From: Spizellomyces sp. 'palustris'
Taxonomy: Eukaryota > Chytridiomycota > Chytridiomycetes > Spizellomycetales > Spizellomycetaceae
Assembly: GCA_006535965.1 (NCBI GenBank)
Contig: QEAR01000078.1
Coordinates: 33,041 to 97,040, forward strand
Length of the DNA stretch: 64,000 nucleotides
Reading direction: 5' to 3'
Part shown: positions 34,701-44,681 of the stretch, in pieces
Layout of the letters: every line of letters begins with the position of its first letter
How positions within the stretch are numbered: the stretch's first letter is position 1
The notes under the pieces: generated by a model
Databases searched by the model: none
The model's input: the letters and a program-made list of their open reading frames with translations, nothing else
What the model was told of the DNA's origin: nothing
Position numbers and translations under genes: made by a program

Positions 34701-35813
34701 GCGGGAAGTGGTACCACAAGCGAAGGAACGAAATTCGCATGGAAGAAAAAATGCACAGAGCCCTTCTCCCTTCGTTGAAGAGGTTGCGGAGATTGCGGAG
34801 GTGATCCATAACGTCGCTGTCGGAGCCCTCAGACCGAAGGGAAAGGGTCGTGCGAAAAAGGGCGCGACAGTGGCCGCTAGCAAAGTAGCGGATGTTCCAG
34901 CTGGACGCAATGAGTCTTCAGGTCCCCTTAGTGTGGGTGACGTGCCGAGCAATGTTGAGCCGGCGTCTAAACCTGTGGCACGAAAGAGAAAAAACGCACC
35001 CAAAAAGTCTGAACCCGAGGTGCCTAGCCATGATGCGACCCCGGTGCATGCAGAAACAACCTCCGAACCTGCGACAACAGGTAAGGAGTTAGGAAATCAA
35101 ACGAATCATCGAGAACCGGAGACCCTGGTGGAAACCAGATCAGATGTGACTGCCACGGAGCCTATGGTGGAAGTAACCGTGTCATCAGGATCAACAAAGA
35201 AGCGAAAGAAAATGACACCTATCAAGATGCCTTCCACGCCTCCGCAACAATCTGGACAAGTCTCTGTGGATGATATCTTGGGAATAACGACCGGAGTCGG
35301 CGAGACCGCTGAATCCGAGAAAGAGAACCGGGCGACCAAAAAAGGGAAAGGAAAAGGAAAAGGGGCCACAATAGAGCGGGTGGGAGAGACGCTAAGCGAG
35401 AAGGAGAAGGACACGAAAAAGCGAAAATTGAACCCGAAGCGAAAAATCTCGCTTGAAGTTGTGGAAGAGGATCAGGTGGAAGGCAAGGAGAAAAAGAAGT
35501 CGGTGAGTGACGGCAAAATACCCCCGGAGCATCTCATACCTCAAGTGAGAAACTCATCTGTATATCTTTGTAGCAATTCGCCCAACATTCCGCCCCAGCC
35601 GTCCAACCGGCTGCGACTGGGGCACCCGTACTCAGTCTTTCCCAACGTGCTGCAGCACTCTCAACACTAACAACCGGCGAAAACCGATTGGGCTATCTAA
35701 AAGCCCGTATACCCAATCTAAATGCAAGCGGGCGCATGGAATTCAAGAAGCGACCCGGTTTGGATCCGGAGAGGATGAAAAGTATATTACAGGGATATGG
35801 TATTAATGATTAA
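31775..35813 (+). CDS. kinesin-like protein with degenerate motor domain, coiled coil and basic tail
   Basis: The phase-checked exons are 31775-32974, 33046-33157, 33221-33294, 33363-34166, 34234-35544 and 35574-35813, giving 1246 residues. Residues 1-310 follow a kinesin motor: HFDRCFDARATSTDIYTQ, ALIDRALQGYTAGVFA, then VPFADSALTSICRDFLGGKA, and EIAGVVDFAETIRKIKT. The P-loop, normally GQTGSGKT, is replaced by AIGSGKLSAQK. The SSRSH switch I region reads NRHRTVGHL and DLAGSE switch II reads DLGVV. ATP hydrolysis is therefore unlikely. A long coiled coil (about residues 310-760) follows, then a Lys/Glu-rich disordered tail with repeated KKRK-type stretches, ending YLKARIPNLNASGRMEFK and GYGIND. 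It may act as a non-motor microtubule or nuclear scaffold, like yeast Vik1 in principle. Confidence 0.7.
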
Positions 35814-36225
35814 ATGGCGCGGGGAGGGATGAGGCGCTGTGGTGAAGGCACATAGTACGTGTGCAGTGTAACATAGTGAGGGTCGGTAGCATGTTTCCTT
35901 TCTTTTTGGTAAATAATGTAGTAGCGTGAAAGATAATATCTATTAACGTCAGATGCTTCAGTGCGGCATCGTCAACAAAACCAGGGGGCCAGGTTAACCA
36001 GGGGGCGCGTTAACTACTCGATGACCGTCTCGAGTCCAATCCCCGTTTGAATAATGAAGAGGGTATCTGCAAGGCATGTTGTAGATGAATGTGTCGCGAA
36101 CGGGCACTTGCTATCTTACGCCATTTTCGTCTATTATTTTACTACTTTTGATATACAACAGTTTGATACACATCCAATACCGATATAAGTCGCATAGGTT
36201 ACATCCCAAACCTACAGGCTCCCTC
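35814..36225. other. convergent intergenic, no gene seen
   Basis: Between the kinesin-like and secreted-protein stop codons. No coding frame is supported. Confidence 0.5.
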
Positions 36226-36960
36226 TTAGGCATGAGGAGCGGCATCGCAATATTTGGTCCACTGAGGAAGAGCGCAATCGCACTTGTTCTGGAGGACCCA
36301 TTTGCCTTCTAGACCCCGGAAAACATGACATAAGTACAAACCCGTCGAGTTGCACGCGACCAAATAGTTACTTACTCTGGCATTGCAAGAGCTTGCCGGC
36401 GCCCTTGCCCCCGTCGCAGAAAGTGAAGCCATCAGTAAATGAAGCGCAACTCTTGCCGGGCTTGAGGACGGAGGATGACGGGGTGGGCTTGGAGATTCTA
36501 CGGGTGCGCGTAGCTTTCTGCGTAGGCTTGTGCGTAGGCTTGTGCGTAGGCTTTTGCGTAGGTTTGTGCATAGGCTTGTGCGTAGGCTTGTGCGTAGGCT
36601 TGTGTGTAGGCTTGTGTGTAGGCTTGTGTGCACGAGTGGCGGTCGGCTTCAGACTCTTGGTCGCGTTACAGAATGCCGCATATTGAGGCACATTGGCACA
36701 GGGTTCTTGACAAGTGTTTTGGACAGTCCAATTTCCTTATGCAACAAAGGATGCAAAGGTTAACCGCGCTCGAAATGGGAATTGTACACAAGTCAGAAAT
36801 ACATACCAGTAGCGGCATTGCATTGAAGGAACTCTTTGCCTTTGCACGCGTACGTATCTTTGCTTGGGGTGCATTTACCGCCAGCCTTGACCGCGTTGCT
36901 ACCGGAAATCAAGAGAGCAATTGCCGCGATGGCGACCAAAAGAGTAGTGAAGGCGTGCAT
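36226..36960 (-). CDS. secreted protein: two Cys-rich modules joined by a KPTH-repeat linker
   Basis: Exons 36960-36807, 36735-36376 and 36308-36226 join in phase to 198 residues. A signal peptide (TTLLVAIAAIALLISGSNA) leads into module 1: GGKCTPSKDTYACKGKEFLQ, then CNAATGNWTVQNTCQEPC. The linker has nine KPTH/KPTQ/KPMH units, rich in Thr for O-glycosylation. Module 2 repeats the pattern: GKSCASFTDGFTFCDGG, LLQCQKGKWVLQNKCDCALP, QWTKYCDAAPH. Each module has about six Cys and a CxxGxW(T/V)(V/L)QN(T/K)C core, and the introns fall at the same place in both. The modules resemble small wall- or carbohydrate-binding domains but I cannot name a family. Confidence 0.75.
36519..36630 (-). repeat. 12-bp tandem repeat encoding KPTH units
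   Basis: Nine 12-base units (plus-strand form CGTAGGCTTGTG and variants) lie inside the secreted protein gene. Variants substitute His with Gln and Thr with Met. Length polymorphism by replication slippage would be expected. Confidence 0.9.
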
Positions 36961-37639
36961 AGTGTCTTCTCGATACACAAGTCCGATAGAGGAGATTTGG
37001 TGTACAAGGCGAGGAAACCTGTTTGGTGAAGAGGGGGAACTCGGAGAGGGTCGTCCTTTTATGCACCGAGTGAGGAAGCCCAAGAGAGAAGCAGGTTCTT
37101 CTTTTCAGAACAATCCACCCCACAGCCATCCATTGAGAGAAATCCCTTTGGAGAACAGCAACTGTTCTTCTGGGCATCCGTGCTAGGTAAGGAACGTGTT
37201 TTCGAACGTTCCCCACCAAATGAAGGATTATGAAGAACAAGAACATTCGATGGGGATGCGACGATGACCGCGCGATTGGGGAATTATGTCAGGACAAGTA
37301 TTCGATAAACCAGTCTCCGCGTGTAAAGAACCGCTTAACTTTGCTGACCTAATTTCAAAGTCCGCGAGATCCATGAGACACGCTTAGCATGCGCGGGTTA
37401 GGGGTTAGGATTAGATGATGAAGAGCCCCAGTTCAACGTCATTTTTGGGAACGTCAGTAGAAGATTTGTACAGCAGATACCGTTCAAACCTCTCTATTCT
37501 TCGTTCTCCGATACCAATGAGTTCATCTTTTGAGTAAGTAAGGTCAAGTCTCCAACCCAATCCTAATCCTGATGTGATCAAAAGCAATCTATCTTACGGT
37601 GTGGACATGAACTGAGCTCACAATCCGTAAATGGCTCTG
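36961..37639. other. intergenic with telomere-like GGTTAGGGGTTAGG
   Basis: Upstream of the secreted protein gene. A degenerate TTAGGG tract lies at 37396-37412. No other gene is recognised. Confidence 0.45.
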
Positions 37640-37719
37640 CTAGCGACAAAAATCCACCGCAGCAAAAGCAGGGTTTTGTAGACATCCCAATCGACTTTCT
37701 TGATGCTCTTGTCTCTTAC

Positions 37720-37916
37720 CGTCGTCCACGAGATTTTGTGTGTATGGTTTTGAGGGATCAAAGTGCGCGAATGGCGTATAGTCATCTTGAGAGGGCGTGT
37801 AGGATTGGAGAAGGCGCGTGATGGTTGGGAGGGAAAAGTTTGAGCAAGTTATTTCTCTGTGGAGAGTTTGGATGAGATCATGTCCAATTGGAGGTGCAAT
37901 CAAGGGATGTTGTGAG
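37720..37916 (-). pseudogene. cysteine dioxygenase-like N-terminal fragment
   Basis: Minus-strand text reads HDLIQTLHREI, SLPTITRLLQSY, FAHFDPSKPYTQNLVDDG, followed by a GTAAGA donor. This matches the N-terminal helices and the YTRNLVD(E/Q)GNGK block of cysteine dioxygenase, which oxidises cysteine to its sulfinate. The rest of the enzyme, with the iron-binding HxH near IHDH and the Cys-Tyr site, is not found downstream in any frame before 36961, and no initiator ATG is visible. It is probably a truncated relic; a misread intron-rich gene is the alternative. Confidence 0.5.
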
Positions 37917-38198
37917 ATGATGAATACAGGCTATCGTCACGTTGCCAGGTTGTGTCGATGCAAGTTGCGTGTTTTGAGTTTACCACCAAGGGCGTCAAGG
38001 ATGCCTTGCTTCCACGGTGTTTGAAAACGAATATTCTGCGCTGCGCATGGGCAGGCCGTAACGGGAAATATGACCGCTCTAGCATTGTGAAAAATGCGAG
38101 CTGGACGACCGTCGATCCGCCGTGCTTGGTTCTTGGTTTAATAATCCGCAACATTCATGGCTCTCATCGACTAGTGTCCCAACGCATAAATCTGCCAT

Positions 38199-38882
38199 TC
38201 AAATATGCGTAATGTTCATCCGTTGAGCTTCGTAACTGGCGATACAAACAACCTCTGCTTGGGTAAACTTGTCGGTGAACCGACACTGCTGCTGTTTGGG
38301 TACCTTGCAAGGACACGTAAACAATTCCTGTACGACAAAATAAGAAGACGGAACAACCGCATATTTAACAGGTTTTTGCAATTTGGCTAATGGTTCCATC
38401 TCGCCTGTCTTTGCATTGATGTATTGTTTCGGATGTGAACCTCGGTCACAGTCGAGTACGATGGCAGGCCGGTCTTCATCCTTGCACGAGAACAGACATG
38501 CAACAAAGAATGAGGACGGTGGCCATTGCTGCTGAAGAATATCTAACAACCCAGAAAACAATGAAGCGGACCAGAGTTGGTTTTTACAAATTTCCGATAT
38601 GCAAACAAAGACTTGCCTGTCAATGGTCCCAACCAACGCCCCACTCCCCATCAAAACATACCCAAAAGCCAATCTAACAGTCCTCGTTAACCCACCATCA
38701 CATTCCACCCGAACACCAACAATTCCACCCCGAGTGTCCACCTCCCGATACCCAATCATACTCGTCACCCGCATCACAAGCCATATCAAGGCAAGTAACA
38801 TGAGAAGACCGCCAATGACTGTAAAAGCAATTCCGGTGCCCCGGACGAGTGTCGTAAAGTACGAGATGCGCGTGCCCGGATG
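38199..38882 (-). CDS. hypothetical membrane protein, 5' exon missing
   Basis: The frame begins after a CCTAG acceptor at 38883 and reads TRISYFTTLVRGTGIAFTVI, GGLLMLLALIWLVMRVTSMI (membrane helix), REVDTRGGIVGVRVECDGG, then a second hydrophobic part (VRLAFGYVLMGSGALVGTI). An intron probably follows DRQ. The next exons read CKDEDRPAIVLDCDRGS and ELFTCPCKVPKQQQCRFTDK, ending RMNITHI at 38199. The Cys-rich C-terminal part may face the lumen or outside. The initiator exon was not found; a telomere-like tract lies just upstream. No family is recognised. Confidence 0.45.
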   Translation of the reverse strand, partial: HPGTRISYFTTLVRGTGIAFTVIGGLLMLLALIWLVMRVTSMIGYREVDTRGGIVGVRVECDGGLTRTVRLAFGYVLMGSGALVGTIDRQVFVCISEICKNQLWSASLFSGLLDILQQQWPPSSFFVACLFSCKDEDRPAIVLDCDRGSHPKQYINAKTGEMEPLAKLQKPVKYAVVPSSYFVVQELFTCPCKVPKQQQCRFTDKFTQAEVVCIASYEAQRMNITHI

Positions 38883-38930
38883 CTAGGAGCCAGGAGTGGA
38901 TGATGCCGAGGACTGTCAGTCGCTTAAGGT

Positions 38931-38945
38931 TTAGGGTTAGGGTTA
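38931..38945 (+). repeat. interstitial telomeric repeat (TTAGGGTTAGGGTTA)
   Basis: Two and a half exact TTAGGG units, G-rich strand on plus, about 25 kb from the window's right end. Confidence 0.85.
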
Positions 38946-39474
38946 TGCCAAGTCAATTAGACAGAACATGTCGATCAAGGTTTTCACAGTGTTGAAAGGG
39001 GAGATTTCCAAGGCTTTTGGATTTTAGCACACACCACATACCACAGCCGTGCATGCTTTGCACGCCAAAGTATAAACTTGGACAAAAGATGATATGACGG
39101 ATTTGCTATTGGGGGATGGGGTTGAACAATTATAGGGAAGGGCACCTGGTTTTAAGCGCATGATACACCAAAACAACAGAGTCTGCAATATTCGTAAAGG
39201 TCATTCATCTCTTGATGATGCCCATTCAACAACGTACGCGGGGGGAACTGTCATTTTCACGGTGGAATGGGAGATTGACATATTTGCACTACTTTCTACC
39301 ACCCACATTGGTAATTCCACTTGCAAGTTAGAACAACACACAGAAAATGTTGCAATATGTATGATCACACCCCTTAAAGCATCCTATTATATATTTACAT
39401 ATCCCTCAACACACAAACCCCGTCATTCTCCTTTACACGCCCCTCATCCCAATTAAAAATAAAAATAATACCTA
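38946..39474. other. intergenic, no gene seen
   Basis: Between the membrane protein's 5' side and the CBS-PB1 stop codon. One 98-codon plus frame (39160-39456) lacks family signal. Confidence 0.5.
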
Positions 39475-41813
39475 CTATTTAGCCAACCTCACAAAAACCA
39501 ACCCAGCCACTACAACAATCCCCGCCGAAATGGCTACATTGACAGGTAAAGGCGCATCTCTTAAAAACTGCATGACACCATTTTGTTCAACGTGAGGACG
39601 TACAAGCGCCCCTTCATCCCCTCGAAGTCGACGACGCAAGATGGGGGAGGAACAGACTGAACTGTTTGAATCATCATCCACGCGAAAAGAAGGTAAACTT
39701 TGTGGGGGGGTGCCAAAAAAGATGACGAGACGTTTCCAGCCCGCTGAGCGCGCCATTTCAATACCTTCCTCAAGGTCCTTGTCGGACGTCAAGGCGACGA
39801 CATCGCCTTCATCGTCAATATAGTTTAATTGCTCATCAAGTGCGTCAGAAGGGATTTTAGAGCGGACTTTGGTGAGGAGGTCCGAGAATGAGTCTGTGCG
39901 GGATGTGAAGCGGTAAACTTTGGAGGTTTTCGTGTCGCGGAGTTTGAACGCAAAGTGGGTGTCGTCGATGACGGAGCGGGCGTACATGGTCGATGCGCCC
40001 ACCGCGGACATTAAGTCATCCATCGGTCGATGCGGTGTGTGGTCAAAGGGGTGCGGAGAGGCCGGCTGCATCCGATAGTTGCGTTCGCTGGGAGTTGGAG
40101 GAAGGTAGTTGTGGGAGACGGCGGAAGAGGCGATGGAATCAGATGCGGCAGAATGCCGGTCAGACTCGGTCTCGACGGTCGAAGCAGCAAACGTCGAGTT
40201 CCAGAACCTAACGACAAGCGCAGTGTCAGAGTTTAGCTCATCGCAAGAGCACTGATCATAACATACCGGTTCCACATGGGCCCAGACTCGGTAGGGACAT
40301 CCGCACCGCCATCTTTTGTAATCTAGTACACGGTCAGTAAACAACACACTGATTCATTTGGTCAACAATGCAACTTACCAAATACGTCAGCATGGAAATC
40401 GTCAATGTCATCACGTCCACGAGCCCGACTGGGGTTCCCGCATCCACAACAGGGAGATGCAAGTAATGGCCAGCTACCCGAAAAGGACAAAAAAATAAAT
40501 ACTCGGTACTCTAAGGTAGTATCATATCATTCCCTTACCATGAAGCCTTTTCAAAGCATCTAAAATCGATGTATCCGTCGTGACCGAATCAGGGTGAGGT
40601 GTCTACAGACACAATCGTCAGGTTTGCCCACCGCACACTGCACTCAAAGCCGACCAACCTACCATGACGCGCACCACAGACGTGGTAGTAGGATCCAAAC
40701 TGGCAGCCAAAACCCGCAGCACAATATCCTTTGTCGTAAATATACCGCCAATGCGTTCATCTAGTTCCCCAGCACTAACCAGCACAGCCGTCTGGTGATT
40801 TGCTTTCATGACCCTCGCAGCATCACGAACCGTTGCTTTGATGCCAATCTCAGGAACAATGTCATCCACGTGCTCTACATTCATTTGGGACAGCACGGTA
40901 CCCACGTCCGGGCACCCATGTTGCTGTCGGACCAGCCCAACATGTTCCGACGCGACAGAACCACGACGCTCAAGGGTCTCCATGGCATTAATAATATTTT
41001 GGTCTTCGCTAACTTTTCGCTCCAAATCATCCAGACGCTCAAAGACACACTTTGTAATATCAAGGAGGCCAACTACACTGGTTCCCGCTCCCATTTCGGA
41101 CAGGGTATCATCATCCAGATCGTCGTCTTGCCCACCAAGCCCATCACTAATGACAGGCAGGTGGCGGAACCGACGCGACACCATGATATTCAATGCCTCA
41201 TTACGGTTCCCCTTGTCGTAAACAGAGATTGGATTTCTCGTCATGACGGCCGACACGAGGGTAGCACGCACATCCAGTCCCTCTGCAACAACACGATATG
41301 CAATATCTTTATCTGTCAAGATGCCTACAAGGGCTCCTTCCTCGTTGACAGCCAGTACAGCATCAGCACGCTTGGCAGCCATTAATTGTGCTGCCTGGAC
41401 AATTCGAGCTGTTTCAAGGATAATGATTGCTGGAGCTGGGCGGAGGGAGGAGACGGTACCGGATTTGATGCGCCGGGATGTCGTACTCGTATGGCTTTTG
41501 CGACCTGTCTTGCGGGAGAGTTCTTGCTCCACCTAGCAAGTATAAAATGACGGTTAGGATCGGCCGTTTGTCGGTTTTTTGGACGTCTCCTCATGTCAAC
41601 CAATCCCGATCCACAATGTCCAAACTTTGACCAATCCTTTCCCAACATGGCAGCTCTCACTATATTCCATCCCGTTCACCAAACGACCCTTCCTCTCAAC
41701 CTCACCTTTTTGCGAATAGCATCATCCCTCTTCCGATTCCGACTCCGTAACACATCAGGCGCAGTCGAAGCCCTGGAGGTACTCGACCGCGGGTTATCAT
41801 TCGACACCATCAT
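39475..41813 (-). CDS. CBS- and PB1-domain protein (Mug70-like)
   Basis: The phase-checked exons are 41813-41706, 41532-40663, 40602-40539, 40473-40379, 40322-40267 and 40207-39475, giving 641 residues. The N-terminus is basic and Ser-rich (SNDNPRSSTSRASTAPDVLR, RKRDDAIRKK), as in fungal orthologues. Four CBS motifs follow: ILETARIVQAAQLMAAKRAD, TRNPISVYDKGNRNEALNIM, ATVRDAARVMKANHQTAVLV, and DSVTTDTSILDALKRLH with the half AGHYLHLPVVDAG. CBS pairs usually bind adenine nucleotides. A PB1 domain (FAFKLRDTKTSKVYRF, DEEGDVVALTSDKDLEEGIE) follows, then a C-terminal membrane anchor (VNVAISAGIVVVAGLVFVRL). The layout matches S. pombe Mug70, whose exact role is unsettled. Exon 1 sits opposite a misleading plus-strand frame. 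Confidence 0.88.
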
Positions 41814-42728
41814 CTTGACAGAGTATCACTCCTTCCAAAACCAATAAGAATACAATGAGGAAACACAAGTAAAGTGTGCGGTGACTATGGGGGAAGCGGG
41901 TTTTGGTAAATGACTGGGTTTGGCAGGTGAAAAATCGTCCAAGAGCACACACAGAATGCACGAATTTCGGTACGACCACGACAAGAAACCCGGTCCGGAT
42001 GAGATGCTATAGGGTCAAGGGACGGGAAGGGCAACGATGGGCAAGTAAATGCGTCAAGATCCGCGTAGAGTAACCCAAAAACGAAATTGCAAATGGGAAA
42101 AACGAGGAGCGTGGGAAAAGACGATGCGGACGTGCGAGTTGGCCCGGTAGGGGTACGTTTTTTCATTAACCCATTTTGGGCAAAGGTCGGAGGGTTTATT
42201 TCGGACAAACGCCGAAAGCACCTCCCAACCAACTTTTAACAAGTGGAAATATCTAAACCATTTGAACATGAACCCACAGAGAAGACGGGACAGGCATGCA
42301 AAAATCCTTTACAAAGACCACACAAACTGATGCAGTAATCTCAAGGGCTATATGTGTGGATTCGGCGAGGATCCAGAGTGCACAGCATACCCTCTATAGC
42401 TGACAACCAAACACACACACACACACACACATGTCGCTTATCCCAAATGATCCACAGCCTGCTCATAAATGAACCAATGACAAAAAAACAAAACATATGC
42501 ATAGAAACCAGGTCTGCCATATCATGTCCCCAAGGAAATGTAACGTGTGATATGGGTCTTGCCATTTAGTTGATGGAAACAATCAGGGTAGTGGAATCAG
42601 TGGCCACATCAAAGGTAGTTAAAAACAGGTCGAGTGCCATTAGTAGGTTTGTCACTCTAGCGAGTAGTATGGTTTATGTAAGAAGTTGTGTCCCAATCCA
42701 AATACTTACAGCCATAATGGATTCGGAC
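41814..42728. other. intergenic with (AC)10 microsatellite
   Basis: No gene is recognised. An AC dinucleotide run lies at 42411-42430. The frames at 41885-42269 overlap without coding character. Confidence 0.5.
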
Positions 42729-43333
42729 TCAAGAGAATAATGCCTTTGAAACAACTTGTACCGACCTCCATTGCAAAACATATTCCTGTGACATTAGTTC
42801 GCAGTAGAAATATGGGATTCACCAACGTATAACTTTCGGAAAAAATAACCCACTAATATTGGAATAATCATGAATGATTAGAGTCAGACCCTAACGAGAG
42901 ACGAGATTCCCCAGTTTGCAGACAAACACCGACAATGGCTGACTAGAAATTGCCAACTCCACTGAGCGCCATCACATTGGTTGTCCCAGCATACCATCTG
43001 TAAAAAAGAGTAAGCCCGTACCAAGCGATACTTTTGTAAGATGGCGTAATCCCACAATTTCGTGCCTTTGATGATGGATACCATGACAACCTGCCGCTCT
43101 ACGCAATCTTTGGGCTGAGGGATCACTTCCGATGGTAGGTTTGGGACTGGACTGAAAATCGATGAATTCCCATTGTCCCCTACGTAACTTTTCCCTACAA
43201 CCCTTTTGCCCTGTGATAATGTCGTTTTGAATCGGTTTCGTCATCAATATTCTAATGGGGGTTGTTTGCATGTTTTCCTATCTCAGCGATTGAAATGCTT
43301 CCAATGTGCAAAACTCACGTTTTTTGTCCACAT
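42729..43333 (-). CDS. small hypothetical protein, four-exon model
   Basis: The model has exons 43333-43319 (MWTKN), 43210-42995, 42853-42824 and 42785-42729, all joined in phase 0, about 105 residues. The main exon reads GKRVVGKSYVGDNGNSSIFS, then PQPKDCVERQVVMVSIIKG, TKLWDYAILQKYRLVRAYSF. The end is EYVLQWRSVQVVSKALFS. Sequence texture is that of a folded alpha/beta protein, but no family is recognised. The last intron is only about 37 bases, short for this genome, which lowers confidence. The 3' part can also be read in other frames. Confidence 0.33.
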
Positions 43334-43742
43334 GCAGCAGCAGGTGCTCTCTCCTTTTGTCACCCATCAGGTTAAAGGTCGCCCATCGGTTAAATAAAAA
43401 TTCTTGCCTCCACTTGCACACACGTGATATTGCACAGGTTTTCCCACGATCCATAAGCCAAGGGGGCTTGGCAAAAGGTTGTCCATTTGGGCGGAGTTTG
43501 CCATGCGTTTCTTTTTGAGCTTGGCTCAGCTAAAAGGCCATGCACAAACAAGGCCATCGCCTCCAATTTTTGAGAGATAACAAGAGTTGTATGTAACCGG
43601 TTTTCTATTATTTACAATTCTGTCCAACTCACCACCACCACACATATATAGTGATACAAAAGCAGACAGAGATTTCGTTTGTTCGCGCGGGTATCTCATT
43701 AAATATACATTCGTAAAAAAAAATGCTAACCAAACAGGCCCT

Positions 43743-44681
43743 TCAATGGCCCATCACCATCTGTCCACCATGCATGTTTCCTCCAAACAGCGCATCCTGC
43801 CATCCATAGCTGGATACAGAGGGAGCCCACTGGCTTGTAAATGAATGTGGTGTTGTTGCTGTTGGTGGTGGTGGTGGTGTTATTGTTGAAAAGGGTGTGG
43901 GTGGGTAGGCGCGCGCGGACCGGGGAACGGATGATTCTGCGGCGAGGGGGATACTGGCGCGAGGGTAATAATCGTGAGATATGGGAGGCGGCGAGATGGG
44001 GGAGGGGAGGTAGGACGGGTGTGATAGCGCCTGTTGCTTTTTATATTCCTGGCGTTCATAAGCAGACGCTGCCTCGGATGCAAAGTGAGACAGGCGTGTG
44101 ATCCACGCCGTGTATTCGACTTCATTCACTTGGAGATGAAAGTTGATGGCAAACAGAGCTTCGAGCTCCGCCTTGTTTAGGGTTTCAATGGGGACGTTTG
44201 CAACCGTGGCCCAAGCGGAGTTTGTGAATCGTTCATCGTCTGCAAACTTGTTTGCGAGGACAAGCGAGACGAGAAGGGCGATCTGGGCCGAGTTTTCGCC
44301 AAGAAGATGCGAGTCTTTATCCAAAGAGTGGCGGGAGCGGGCGATCCGTTGCAGGTACTTTAGTGCCAAAACCACGACCGAAGAGGACACTTTGGTGGCG
44401 GATAAGAGACCTTGGACAAAATTTCGGAGCTTTACATGGCCTCCGATATCGGGTGTAGACCAAATGTGCAACAAGACGTCCAATGGTATTCTGTTCCAGA
44501 GCAAGAGGACGACAAAGGAGGTGAGTTCAACGTGTTGGGAGAGGACCGAGTCGTCGACTGTGGAAAAGGCCAAGGCAGCATCGAGGGCACATGTATCGGG
44601 CATGGTTGTCGAGCAGGCAAAGAGCGAGTCGAAAGCGGAAGAGAGAGCACAGGTATCAGCCACCGAAAACGATGATAGCAT
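43743..44681 (-). CDS. Pho80-like cyclin (Pcl family)
   Basis: Intronless, 312 residues. The cyclin box lies at about residues 85-215: SSSVVVLALKYLQRIARSRH, QIALLVSLVLANKFADDERF, TNSAWATVANVPIETLNKAE, and LEALFAINFHLQVNEVEYT. LANKFxDDxxxxNxxWA..(T/N)..ELNxLExxFL is the PHO80/PCL signature. Such cyclins partner with Pho85-type kinases in phosphate, glycogen or polarity control. The C-terminal third is Pro/Ser/Tyr-rich and disordered. The partner and pathway cannot be told from sequence. A TA dinucleotide run, possibly a TATA region, lies at 44720-44732, about 40 bases before the ATG. Confidence 0.88.
   Translation of the reverse strand: MLSSFSVADTCALSSAFDSLFACSTTMPDTCALDAALAFSTVDDSVLSQHVELTSFVVLLLWNRIPLDVLLHIWSTPDIGGHVKLRNFVQGLLSATKVSSSVVVLALKYLQRIARSRHSLDKDSHLLGENSAQIALLVSLVLANKFADDERFTNSAWATVANVPIETLNKAELEALFAINFHLQVNEVEYTAWITRLSHFASEAASAYERQEYKKQQALSHPSYLPSPISPPPISHDYYPRASIPLAAESSVPRSARAYPPTPFSTITPPPPPTATTPHSFTSQWAPSVSSYGWQDALFGGNMHGGQMVMGH

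Noticed and set aside
41593-41847. 84-codon plus-strand frame that looks like a small protein
   Set aside because: It lies opposite the first exon of the CBS-PB1 gene, whose minus-strand reading matches the conserved basic N-terminus of that family and splices in phase.
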